A DNA stretch of 64,000 bases, taken from contig NZ_FRCM01000008.1 of assembly GCF_900142915.1 (NCBI RefSeq), positions 186,001 through 250,000 on the forward strand, read 5' to 3'. Both the position numbers and the translations under genes were made by a program. The stretch is from Mucilaginibacter sp. OK098. GTDB taxonomy: Bacteria; Bacteroidota; Bacteroidia; Sphingobacteriales; Sphingobacteriaceae. A model generated the notes under the pieces. That model made no database searches and was not told where the DNA came from. It was given only the letters and a program-made list of their open reading frames with translations. Below, one piece after another: positions 18,943-26,869 of this stretch; position 1 is the first letter of the stretch; each line of letters opens with the position of its first letter.

Positions 18943-20019
18943 TTATCCCTTTTTATTGGCTGCTTTTAAAAGCCAGTCTACCTTGCCAAGGGTGATGCCC
19001 AGCTTATCAGCAATTTCGCGCAGGGTAAGGCCCTGCAGCCGCAGATTAACCACGTCCTCTATGTGTTCACTTTTTACAGGCGCCTTTAATTTGCGAAGGT
19101 GATCAAGCTCATTACCATAGTTTACAAATTCGTATTGCAAAAAATTAAAAGGCTTGCTGATCCGGCACACGCAGATGTTATCATACCCGTAAACCTGCTC
19201 AGTATTGCGCTGTTTTATCTGCTTTAAATAACGCAAGCCTTTATCCTGGGTACTCTCGCCAATGGTAAAGGCGCTATCGCAAAAGTTCATCAGCATTTTA
19301 CTGCCCTGCAGGTCGTTAAGCGTTATTTGCTGGGTTAGGTCGCGCTTTGGGGTATGCGCCAGCACCAGCATCGAAAGATCGTATTTCTTCTTTAAATTCT
19401 TTAATTGCTTCATCAGCGGCAGCGCATCCTTGGCCTGCTCGGTTTCGTTGCGCAGGTAGGTAAGGTTATCAACTATAATAACTTTTACTTTGCTTTGCAC
19501 AATGGCACGTTCAAGGCCGGCAATAAGGTATTCATCAAAGTCTTTAAACCCTTCGGGCACCTCGTTATCCATATTCATCTCGGCCCGGTAAAAATCAGGC
19601 TTAAAAATATAATGGTCTTTATAACCGGCAGAATAACGCGCCTCAAACTGCTTATCAGTAAGCTCAAAATCGCAGTATAATACAGGCTGTGGCGCTGCCT
19701 CAAGCTCAAAAGGCGGCATACAGTTGCCTGAACTTATACCATTGCCAATTTGTACGGCAAGTATTGATTTGCCCAGGTTACTATCTGCAAAAAGGATACA
19801 CAGCTCTCCCTGGTACCAAAACTTACCAAAAAGCATTTTGGGAACAGGCCTGCCGCTTGCCAGCCTGAGACAATTATTTATTGATTGCACCTGAATCAGG
19901 TCTTTAGGGTCTGATTGTACCGGGTTTAATTGCTCCGGGAAAGGTTCAAGCTGTTCAAAGGTTTTAACGTGGGTTATTTCGCATGCTTGATTGTTTTGTT
20001 GTTGATTGTTTTGTTGCAT
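18943..20019 (-). CDS. RecA-like AAA ATPase (RepA/DnaB-type) with C-terminal HTH
   Basis: A 358-residue cytoplasmic ATPase. Residues 1-15 are glutamine/asparagine-rich. A P-loop ATPase domain follows, with Walker A LFADSNLGKSILAVQIG (Gly replaced by Ala at the first position) and Walker B VKVIIVDNLTYL. A sensor-like segment is MLVLAHTPKR near 215, with NDLQGSKMLMNFCDSAF after it. The C-terminus ends in a helix-turn-helix, LRLQGLTLREIADKLGITLG. The fold resembles plasmid RepA-type hexameric ATPases and related mobile-element proteins. The gene is flanked by three copies of a TTGTTTGTTTA hairpin, which suggests a small mobile or replication-related unit. No primase, integrase or origin was recognised. 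Confidence 0.85.
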   Translation of the reverse strand: MQQNNQQQNNQACEITHVKTFEQLEPFPEQLNPVQSDPKDLIQVQSINNCLRLASGRPVPKMLFGKFWYQGELCILFADSNLGKSILAVQIGNGISSGNCMPPFELEAAPQPVLYCDFELTDKQFEARYSAGYKDHYIFKPDFYRAEMNMDNEVPEGFKDFDEYLIAGLERAIVQSKVKVIIVDNLTYLRNETEQAKDALPLMKQLKNLKKKYDLSMLVLAHTPKRDLTQQITLNDLQGSKMLMNFCDSAFTIGESTQDKGLRYLKQIKQRNTEQVYGYDNICVCRISKPFNFLQYEFVNYGNELDHLRKLKAPVKSEHIEDVVNLRLQGLTLREIADKLGITLGKVDWLLKAANKKG

Positions 20020-20255
20020 AATTATGTGTGTTTATTATTTTAATTGATGGTGATCTGCTGCTTCACAGATCTTAATACAAGCTACTGCCCCGGAAAATTG
20101 AGGGCGCCCGTCATTTGGTAAATACGCCATACACTGCGTTTTTACGGCGACCCGGCAAAATGATATTTTAGAAAACACTCCCCTTTAACCACTTTAACCA
20201 TAAAGGGCCTGTATCCCCCTTCATCAGGAAGACCTTGTATTATTTTTACACTGTG

Positions 20256-20299
20256 TTTTGTTTGTTTACCGGGACCAGCCTCTACCTACACACAAACAA
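20256..20299. repeat. TTGTTTGTTTA hairpin, copy 2
   Basis: Left arm TTTTGTTTGTTTACCGG, right arm CCTACACACAAACAA. It shares TTTACCGG and the CCTACA block with the other two copies; the central loop differs. Confidence 0.8.
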
Positions 20300-20339
20300 G
20301 ATGTGGTTAAGGTTGCGGCTGTACTGAATCTGCCTGATG

Positions 20340-20386
20340 TTGTTTGTTTGTTTAGCGGGGATGGGGAGTACCTACAAACAAACAAC
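20340..20386. repeat. TTGTTTGTTTA hairpin, copy 3
   Basis: Left arm TTGTTTGTTTGTTTAGCGG, right arm CCTACAAACAAACAAC. Same orientation as copy 2, 84 bp from it (start to start). Confidence 0.8.
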
Positions 20387-20608
20387 ATACACTGCTCTCA
20401 GGAAACTGAACAGTACAAATATACAGATAAATCTTTAATAATAAAGAATATTTTGTAAATAAATTCTAAGCTATACAAAAAGAGCAAACACCCGGAACTA
20501 TGAAGTATTCCTAACCGCCATAAACAAACAGCATCCAAATTCCGAAATTCATTTCCTCCTTTCGCCTCAAAATCCTAATTTCGCCTTTGCAGAAAAGAGG
20601 AACAGAAT

Positions 20609-22891
20609 TTGGATTATTTACAGGGATTAAACCCCGAACAAAGGGCAGCAGTTGAACAGATAAACGGACCGGTAATGATAGTTGCCGGTGCAGGATCGGG
20701 CAAAACACGGGTTATTACTTTCCGGGTGGCACACCTGGTCAATAAGGGTGTTGACGCGTTTAACATCCTGGTGCTAACGTTTACCAATAAGGCCGCACGC
20801 GAAATGCGCGACCGGATCACCAAAATTGTAGGTCCGGATGCCAAAAATATCTGGATGGGTACCTTTCACTCTGTTTTTGCAAAGCTGCTGCGCATTGAGG
20901 CCGAGAAAATTGGCTATCCCAGCAACTTCACCATTTATGATACCGACGACAGCAAGAGCTTGTTAAGGGCCATTATAAAAGAAATGAACCTTGACGATAA
21001 GCTGTATAGCGCAAACATTGCGCTTAACCGTATTTCGGCTGCTAAAAATAACCTGGTATCGTGGATGGAATACCAGAAGAACGACCAGATCCAGGCGGAT
21101 GATATCGCAACCAGGAGGCCTATGTTAGGCCTTATCTATCAAAACTACGCTACCCGCTGCTACCGTGCCGGGGCAATGGATTTTGACGATCTGCTTTACA
21201 AAACCAACGAACTGCTTAAACTGCACCCTGAAGTACTGAACAAATACCAGCACAAGTTTAAATACCTGATGGTTGATGAGTACCAGGATACTAACTTTTC
21301 GCAGTACCTTATTGTAAAAAAACTGGCCGCGGTTAATGAGAACATTTGCGTGGTTGGTGACGATGCACAAAGTATCTATGCTTTCCGTGGCGCCAATATC
21401 CAGAACATCCTGAATTTTGAGAAGGATTACCCGGATCTGAAAATATTTAAGCTGGAGCAAAACTACCGGTCGACCCAAAATATTGTAAATATAGCCAACA
21501 GCATTATCGCCAATAATAAGGATCAGCTTAAAAAACGGGTATTCAGCGAAAAAGAAACCGGCGACAAAATTAAAGTGATGCGCGCCTTTAGCGATAACGA
21601 AGAAGGCAAGCTGGTTGCTGAGGATATTATGCAGCAACGGAGTACAAAGGGCATGAAATGGCATGACTTTGCCATCCTTTACCGTACCAACGCGCAATCG
21701 CGCTCAATGGAAGAGGCGTTGCGTAAGCTGGGCACTCCTTATAAAATATACGGTGGCCTATCTTTTTATCAGCGTAAAGAAATAAAGGATCTGATAGCTT
21801 ATTTCAGGATCACTTTTAACCCTAACGATGAGGAAGCTATAAAGCGGGTGATCAACTATCCGCGTCGTGGCATTGGCGACACCACCGTCGACCATATTAT
21901 TGTTAGCGCCGATAAAAACCAGGTCACACCTTTCGAAGTGATCATCAATGCGTCTCAATACCTTGACGGACGAACAGCAGGCAAGGTTAGCATGTTTGCT
22001 ACCCTGATCCAGAGCTTCCAGGTGATCACTAAGAACCTGTCGGCTTACGAGGCTGCGCTACATATTGCCCAGCATTCGGGTTTGTTGAAGGACCTTTATG
22101 AGGATAAATCTGTAGAGGGGCTTAACCGCTATGAAAATATCCAGGAGCTGCTAAACGGGATAAAAGAGTTTTCTGAACGGGAGGATATAGAAGAAAAAGG
22201 CCTGGACGTTTTTATGCAGGATATAGCGTTGTTAACCAATGACGATAATGATAAAAATAAGGACGCCGATACGGTTTCGTTAATGACCATCCACTCTTCA
22301 AAAGGACTTGAGTTTCCGCACGTGTATGTTGTTGGGTTGGAAGAAAACTTGTTTCCATCGCAAATGTCGCTTAATTCGCGCAGTGATTTGGAGGAGGAAC
22401 GCCGCTTGTTTTACGTGGCTACCACCCGCGCCGAAACCAAATTAACTATAAGCTACGCAACCAGTCGTTTTAAATTCGGAACGCTGATAAGCTGTGAGCC
22501 GAGTCGCTTTCTAGATGAGATTGATGCACAATACCTGGAACTTGATTTTACGGCAAAACCGGTTAGTAGCAATAATCCCTTCTTTGATGATGAACGCAGC
22601 GCATGGACCAGCAAAAGCAGCAGTGATACCTTTTCAAAGCCTAAGCCGCCGCCAACAGTAAAAACAACCTCGATATTAGCCAAAGCACACGTGCCTACAG
22701 CCGGCTTCGCTCCTTCTGATACCTCGAACCTGCAGGTTGGTATGGAAGTTGAACATGAAAGGTTTGGGTTTGGCAAGGTATTAACCCTGGAAGGGAATAA
22801 ACCCGATGTGAAAGCAACCATCTTTTTTAAAGAGATAGGCCAAAAACAATTGCTTTTAAAGTTTGCCAAGCTACGAATAGTTAACAATTAA
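20609..22891 (+). CDS. UvrD/PcrA-type superfamily 1 DNA helicase
   Basis: A 3'-to-5' DNA helicase of 760 residues acting in repair and replication restart. Motifs visible are the Q-motif LNPEQRAAV, Walker A AGAGSGKT (residues 26-33), motif Ia LVLTFTNKAAREMRDRI and motif II VDEYQDTN. Motif III is VVGDDAQSIYAFRGA, motif IV LEQNYRST and motif VI RRLFYVATTRAETKL. The C-terminal domain has EHERFGFGKVLTLEG near 713-727, as in PcrA. The start is a TTG at 20609, preceded by AGAAAAGAGG at the right distance. No ATG gives the conserved N-terminus MDYLQGLNPEQ, so TTG is accepted. Confidence 0.96.
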   Translation: MDYLQGLNPEQRAAVEQINGPVMIVAGAGSGKTRVITFRVAHLVNKGVDAFNILVLTFTNKAAREMRDRITKIVGPDAKNIWMGTFHSVFAKLLRIEAEKIGYPSNFTIYDTDDSKSLLRAIIKEMNLDDKLYSANIALNRISAAKNNLVSWMEYQKNDQIQADDIATRRPMLGLIYQNYATRCYRAGAMDFDDLLYKTNELLKLHPEVLNKYQHKFKYLMVDEYQDTNFSQYLIVKKLAAVNENICVVGDDAQSIYAFRGANIQNILNFEKDYPDLKIFKLEQNYRSTQNIVNIANSIIANNKDQLKKRVFSEKETGDKIKVMRAFSDNEEGKLVAEDIMQQRSTKGMKWHDFAILYRTNAQSRSMEEALRKLGTPYKIYGGLSFYQRKEIKDLIAYFRITFNPNDEEAIKRVINYPRRGIGDTTVDHIIVSADKNQVTPFEVIINASQYLDGRTAGKVSMFATLIQSFQVITKNLSAYEAALHIAQHSGLLKDLYEDKSVEGLNRYENIQELLNGIKEFSEREDIEEKGLDVFMQDIALLTNDDNDKNKDADTVSLMTIHSSKGLEFPHVYVVGLEENLFPSQMSLNSRSDLEEERRLFYVATTRAETKLTISYATSRFKFGTLISCEPSRFLDEIDAQYLELDFTAKPVSSNNPFFDDERSAWTSKSSSDTFSKPKPPPTVKTTSILAKAHVPTAGFAPSDTSNLQVGMEVEHERFGFGKVLTLEGNKPDVKATIFFKEIGQKQLLLKFAKLRIVNN

Positions 22892-23051
22892 GCAAGTTTT
22901 TTCCTATTTCTGTAGAAAACATTCCACACATTTCCCGATAATACATTTATTAATTCTACAGCAAATGCATTTTGCCCATTAATTAACATGGCATAGAGTT
23001 TGTCTATACTATTACATCCCTAATGTAATTTAAACTTTTGATTAAACGATT

Positions 23052-23420
23052 ATGACAGACAATCTAAAAAAGAAGACCAACAAATCAGTTGGAAAAAACA
23101 TCCGCACCATACGCCACCAGCGTGGCTGGAGCCAGGAAGATGTTGCAAACCGTTTAGGGATTTCTATTCCTGCTTTTTCTAAAATTGAAACAGGAGTTAC
23201 GGATATTAATTTATCACGTTTGGAACAAATTGCAAATATTTACGAAATCAATGTGGTTAACCTGTTAGCATTGGATGCTGAAGATATTGAGCCGCAGGTT
23301 TCACATCTGAATATTGCTCAAAAGAAGATCATTGATCGCGAAGCTGAAATTGCAAACCTGCAGCGTAAAGTTATCCTGCTTTATGAAGAATTAAGAAACA
23401 GGATCCCTGCGATGGTTTAA
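23052..23420 (+). CDS. XRE-family helix-turn-helix regulator
   Basis: A 122-residue DNA-binding protein. Residues 14-70 form a Cro/C1-type HTH (NIRTIRHQRGWSQEDVANRL, then SIPAFSKIETGVTDINLSRLEQIANIY). A C-terminal heptad-like coiled coil follows (IDREAEIANLQRKVILLYEELRN without a break), probably for dimerisation. This small HTH-plus-coiled-coil architecture is common in Bacteroidota. Targets are unknown. It stands alone between the helicase and an unrecognised short gene. Confidence 0.9.
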   Translation: MTDNLKKKTNKSVGKNIRTIRHQRGWSQEDVANRLGISIPAFSKIETGVTDINLSRLEQIANIYEINVVNLLALDAEDIEPQVSHLNIAQKKIIDREAEIANLQRKVILLYEELRNRIPAMV

Positions 23421-23612
23421 TTTCCACCCGATTGTTCAATAAATATGACACTATTGTCTAAACATTTGGATATTTGGCACGTATAGATATTTATCTTTTT
23501 TAGTAAATCAATTATAATTCCCCTATAATATACTTAAAAACCAATCAGGGCTAATGCGTTGGTTGGTTTTGGAGTAAAAATTGCAACATGGCAGGCGAAC
23601 AACTTACTAGCT

Positions 23613-23906
23613 ATGCCAAATTATTTATTATCAATTTCAAAGACTGAGGCTTTACAGGATGGAACCATCCACGACCCCAAAAGCAAATTAAAAGTTAAGG
23701 TATTTGATCTTTTAAAATCACGGTTCACCCCAAGCTCCGGAGAGAAAATATTTTTTGTAACTGCAGGCGATGAAACGCTGGCATTTGAAACTAAAGGCTA
23801 CAAAAAGCATCGTGAACTACTAATTCTTCAAATGATAGCATGGTATTGTTTGTACCTGGGGCTAATTGAGGCTCAAATTCATACAAGCTGGCCGTTAGCC
23901 ATGTAG
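23613..23906 (+). CDS. Small hypothetical protein
   Basis: A 97-codon frame from the ATG at 23613 (MPNYLLSISKTEAL); the frame also extends up to a TTG at 23559. I recognise no family. The sequence has a lysine-rich first half (HDPKSKLKVKVFDLLKS) and a hydrophobic stretch near 70-85 (LILQMIAWYCLYLGL). It lies downstream of the XRE regulator and before a repeat cluster. It may be a lineage-specific small protein or a spurious frame. Confidence 0.35.
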   Translation: MPNYLLSISKTEALQDGTIHDPKSKLKVKVFDLLKSRFTPSSGEKIFFVTAGDETLAFETKGYKKHRELLILQMIAWYCLYLGLIEAQIHTSWPLAM

Positions 23907-23924
23907 GTGTGAGGAAGTTGATAG

Positions 23925-24092
23925 CCGATGGACCATAGTCCATGGTATTTATTGAGCAGAGCGCGCTAACTTACTTTCAACTACAGTCCATGGCCAATGG
24001 ACTATGGTGTTCATGGGTATTTATTAAGAAAACGCTCCGACCTGCTTTCCACTACAGTCCATGGTCTATCGACTATGGACTATCGACTAAAG
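23925..24092. repeat. AGTCCATGG/CCATAGTCC repeat cluster
   Basis: Several copies of CAGTCCATGG and its complement (GGACCATAGTCCATGG, GGCCAATGGACTATGG, GACTATGGACTATCGACTA). They can form nested hairpins just 3' of the minus-strand TPR gene. Its termini overlap the gene's last codons. Confidence 0.75.
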
Positions 24093-25523
24093 ACTAGTCT
24101 TCACCGGATCGTGTAACATATCGCTCATCTCAATTATTTTATTATCAATTTCACCCACACACTTGTTCATCATTTTGATACACTCGGCCTGATCAACCAG
24201 GCCCTCTTTTTCGAGGTTCATTAAGCCCTTAAGCGTAGCTATAGGCCCACGGATTTGGTGTGACAGATAAGAGGAGTATTCGGATAGTTTTTTGTTTTTT
24301 ACCTGCAGATCCTTTGTTCTTTCATCAATAATTTCTTCCAGGTGATGATTGATCCGGTCGAGGTTATCTTTTTGTCTTGAAACTTCGGCGTTAAGGTTTG
24401 TAAGCTGCTCATTAGTTTTTGCTTTACGTTTTACGTTGCTGATTAATAAGCCAACCAATACCATGAGCAAACCTGCAACTATTGCCACCCCCCAAAACTT
24501 TACCAGATCATATTTCTGGCGCTCCAATAAAAATTCATTTTCTTTTTGACGCGCCTGCTGCTTAACCTGCTCAAGCTTTACATTTATTTGCGTTTTGGAG
24601 TTTTCTTTATATATAACGCTGTCTTTATGATAAATATCTTTCAAAATATAAACAGCGGCTTTATAATTTTTCCTTTTCAGCTCCAGCTGATAGCTGGTAA
24701 ATATAAAATCTGATTCTATTACATCGTTTTTAATTATCCGGGCACAGGTTAATCCTTCCCGTATTGATCTTTCAGCTTCCTTAAACTTATTTTGAGCGAT
24801 GTAAATATCGGCAAAGGTAAGATCTATACTTGCAACTGTTATATTTAAATCCAGTTGCTTTGCCTCCCTGTTTGCTTCTAATAGCAGTCGTTCCGCTTTA
24901 TCATACTGATTGAGGTTATAATACATTACCCCTTTGTTTTGCAAACATTGGATCAGGTTTACGGTATCTTTTAAAGCAGCATAAAGTACATTACTTTTAT
25001 CATAATAATTTAATGCCTGGGTGAAACTATTTTTCCGATAATAAACGTTACCTATATTTAAATATATTGGGGCGATTAGTTTATTATCAGACAATTTTTT
25101 CGCTATTACCAGGGCTTTTTGAAAATACTCTAATGACAGATCGTAATCATTATCCCTGTATAAATTTCCAATGCCATTATATACTTTTCCTTCACTTCGC
25201 AGATCTTTGATTTTTTGAAAAAAGTCAAGCGCAACTAAAAAATTATCTATCGATTTTAAAGGCTGATTTAAATAATAATACCCTATCCCCATCACCCTGT
25301 ACGATTCGCCAATGCCTGGTTTATAATTTAACTTCTGCGCAATCGCCAGTGCTTTTGTGGCGTTCGAAACGGTTTGGTCAGGATTATTCATGCGGTTATC
25401 AAAACCCTGTTTATTCAGTTTGATAACCGTATTAGTGTCTTGCGCCATACCCTGCCCGTAACCTTTAATTAAAGTACAAATTGCAAGTAAACAAAACCAT
25501 ATAAGTATGAAGGCTTTTTTCAT
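24087..25523 (-). CDS. TPR-type membrane sensor with HisKA-like end but no ATPase domain
   Basis: A 478-residue protein. A signal peptide (ILIWFCLLAICTLIKGYGQ) is followed by about seven tetratricopeptide repeats (residues 40-315, such as PGIGESYRVMGIGYYYLNQ and ALNYYDKSNVLYAALKD). One transmembrane helix is near 343-365 (FWGVAIVAGLLMVLVGLLI), followed by a coiled coil (residues 370-410). The end is HisKA-like, LSHQIRGPIATLKGLMNLE, with candidate phospho-acceptor His422. The protein stops 56 residues later, and no HATPase_c N, G1 or G2 box follows within the frame. It may be a phosphotransfer partner, a regulator without kinase activity, or a truncation. The stop lies inside a repeat cluster, which makes repeat-driven truncation possible. 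Confidence 0.88.
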   Translation of the reverse strand: MKKAFILIWFCLLAICTLIKGYGQGMAQDTNTVIKLNKQGFDNRMNNPDQTVSNATKALAIAQKLNYKPGIGESYRVMGIGYYYLNQPLKSIDNFLVALDFFQKIKDLRSEGKVYNGIGNLYRDNDYDLSLEYFQKALVIAKKLSDNKLIAPIYLNIGNVYYRKNSFTQALNYYDKSNVLYAALKDTVNLIQCLQNKGVMYYNLNQYDKAERLLLEANREAKQLDLNITVASIDLTFADIYIAQNKFKEAERSIREGLTCARIIKNDVIESDFIFTSYQLELKRKNYKAAVYILKDIYHKDSVIYKENSKTQINVKLEQVKQQARQKENEFLLERQKYDLVKFWGVAIVAGLLMVLVGLLISNVKRKAKTNEQLTNLNAEVSRQKDNLDRINHHLEEIIDERTKDLQVKNKKLSEYSSYLSHQIRGPIATLKGLMNLEKEGLVDQAECIKMMNKCVGEIDNKIIEMSDMLHDPVKTSL

Positions 25524-26084
25524 TAAGACATTATTACGGTTAAAGGTCTGGTAAGGTTATACTAATTTACTATAATTTGATTTATTATCTACGGTATTAA
25601 TAACTTAATTAATAATTTATTTTGTTTATTGAAAAATATTTATTAAGTTTGAGCCTGATAAATTATTGGAAGACCAATAAGTTAATTTTGACATGTGATT
25701 TCTTGATGAACTAAAGTAGGTTTGGTGTATTTTTATGCTTCAACCTTTATCATCGGCATTTCGTTATTCACCGTTAACTTTCTGACAATAAGCAATTTAA
25801 ATAGTACTATAAAAAAGATAAAGATAATTTACACCTATCTTATTTTTAGTTGAAGTTTTTAAAAAAATAAGGAAATAATGTCCCTTACAGCTTTAGCAGT
25901 TAACCTGCAGCTGTTGTTTCACCAGGCACAAAACAGGCTGAAATGAAACTTTAAACGGTATTTAGAAGCACTTATACGCAATACTTTTAAAAAAGATACA
26001 CAGTAATATTAATTAATTGCAAAACTTAAACTGAATAACTGGTTCAAATATTTTTTATATAAGTAATATCATTTAACACTCAAC
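25524..26084. other. Long AT-rich spacer upstream of the repeat-protein gene
   Basis: No gene is supported. It carries the divergent promoter regions of the TPR sensor and the 11-residue-repeat protein. No clear TAnnTTTG element with a proper -33 box was found. A short inverted stretch (AAGATAAAGATAA with TATCTTATTTTT) lies near 25815-25850. Confidence 0.5.
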
Positions 26085-26576
26085 ATGAAAAAAGTACTAT
26101 TCTGTGCAGTAGTCCTTTTAAGTTCAGCAGCGCTCTCAACCTCTGCTCAAACTTTAAAGGGTAACCCAACTGCAGTAACTTTAGCTGACAAACACACGGT
26201 TGGTAGCGGCGATTTGGCTGACAAACATACTGTAGGCAGCGGCGACTTGTATGACAAACATACTGTAGGTAGCGGCGATCTTGCAGACAAACACACTGTA
26301 GGCAGTGGCGACTTGTATGACAAACATACTGTAGGTAGCGGCGACCTTGCAGACAAACACACTGTAGGCAGTGGCGACCTTTATGACAAACATACTGTAG
26401 GTAGCGGTGACCTTGCAGACAAACACACTGTAGGCAGCGGCGACTTGTATGACAAACATACTGTAGGTAGCGGTGACCTTGCAGATAAACACACTGTAGG
26501 TAGCGGCGACCTTGCTGATAATACTGTTGACAGTGCTGATTTAACTGATAAACACACTGTAGGTAGTGGTGACTAA
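26085..26576 (+). CDS. Secreted protein of 11-residue tandem repeats
   Basis: A 163-residue exported protein. A signal peptide (MKKVLFCAVVLLSSAALSTSAQ) and a short linker are followed by twelve tandem units of consensus xDKHTVGSGDL, with x alternating Ala and Tyr. The eleventh unit is degenerate (ADNTVDSADL) and the last ends at GSGD. At DNA level the period is 33 bp, with a 66-bp higher-order unit. Near-identity suggests recent expansion or ongoing homogenisation. Each unit has Asp, Lys, His and a Gly-Ser-Gly turn, so a repetitive turn or solenoid structure or metal binding can be imagined but not shown. I recognise no family. It is monocistronic with a strong terminator. Confidence 0.85.
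   Translation: MKKVLFCAVVLLSSAALSTSAQTLKGNPTAVTLADKHTVGSGDLADKHTVGSGDLYDKHTVGSGDLADKHTVGSGDLYDKHTVGSGDLADKHTVGSGDLYDKHTVGSGDLADKHTVGSGDLYDKHTVGSGDLADKHTVGSGDLADNTVDSADLTDKHTVGSGD
26188..26573 (+). repeat. 33-bp coding tandem repeat array
   Basis: Twelve units of about 33 bp with the core GACAAACAYACTGTAGG followed by YAGYGGYGAC, in frame with the secreted repeat protein. Alternating TAT and GCA codons at the junction give a 66-bp super-repeat. One unit is 3 bp short. Confidence 0.92.
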
Positions 26577-26590
26577 ATTTATTACTTGTA

Positions 26591-26634
26591 TGCTCAACTG
26601 ATTAAAGTTTTCAGTTGAGCATATAAATTTTTTC
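26591..26634 (+). terminator. Terminator after repeat protein
   Basis: TGCTCAACTGA at 26591-26601 pairs perfectly with TCAGTTGAGCA at 26611-26621, followed by a T-rich stretch. A second smaller hairpin (GAACC/GGTTC, 26642-26656) with nine or more T follows. Confidence 0.88.
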
Positions 26635-26869
26635 TAAAAACGAACCTCTCCGGTTCTTTTTTTTTGCCCCCATACGGGGCCTTTATACCATTCTCATTTC
26701 TCTGTCTGCATTTCCAGGGCTAACAACTTGATTATTCTTTTCCCGTTTAGCCGGGTTATAATTTTAATTATGCATTATTAAAACCTCGTTAATTCCATGT
26801 TTAAAACGTTCTCGTAATTGCCTGTATTTCTCAAAAAACAAACCCTATATTTGCTCCAAATTGATAGTT

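Larger units (their letters stand above)
20020..20608. other. Spacer with two hairpin copies upstream of the ATPase gene
   Basis: Holds two TTGTTTGTTTA hairpins (20256-20299 and 20340-20386) in the same orientation. A 66-codon frame across them is set by the repeats and is not convincing. The rest shows no recognisable gene. Confidence 0.6.

Noticed and set aside
20258..20458. 66-codon frame upstream of the helicase
   Set aside because: It is composed of the TTGTTTGTTTA hairpin repeats.
21125..21697. 190-codon minus-strand frame inside the UvrD-type helicase gene
   Set aside because: It is antisense to a gene with all helicase motifs and has no recognisable domain.
26188..26573. Regular 33-bp repeats resembling a CRISPR array
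   Set aside because: Units are directly adjacent without unique spacers and lie in frame in a signal-peptide protein.
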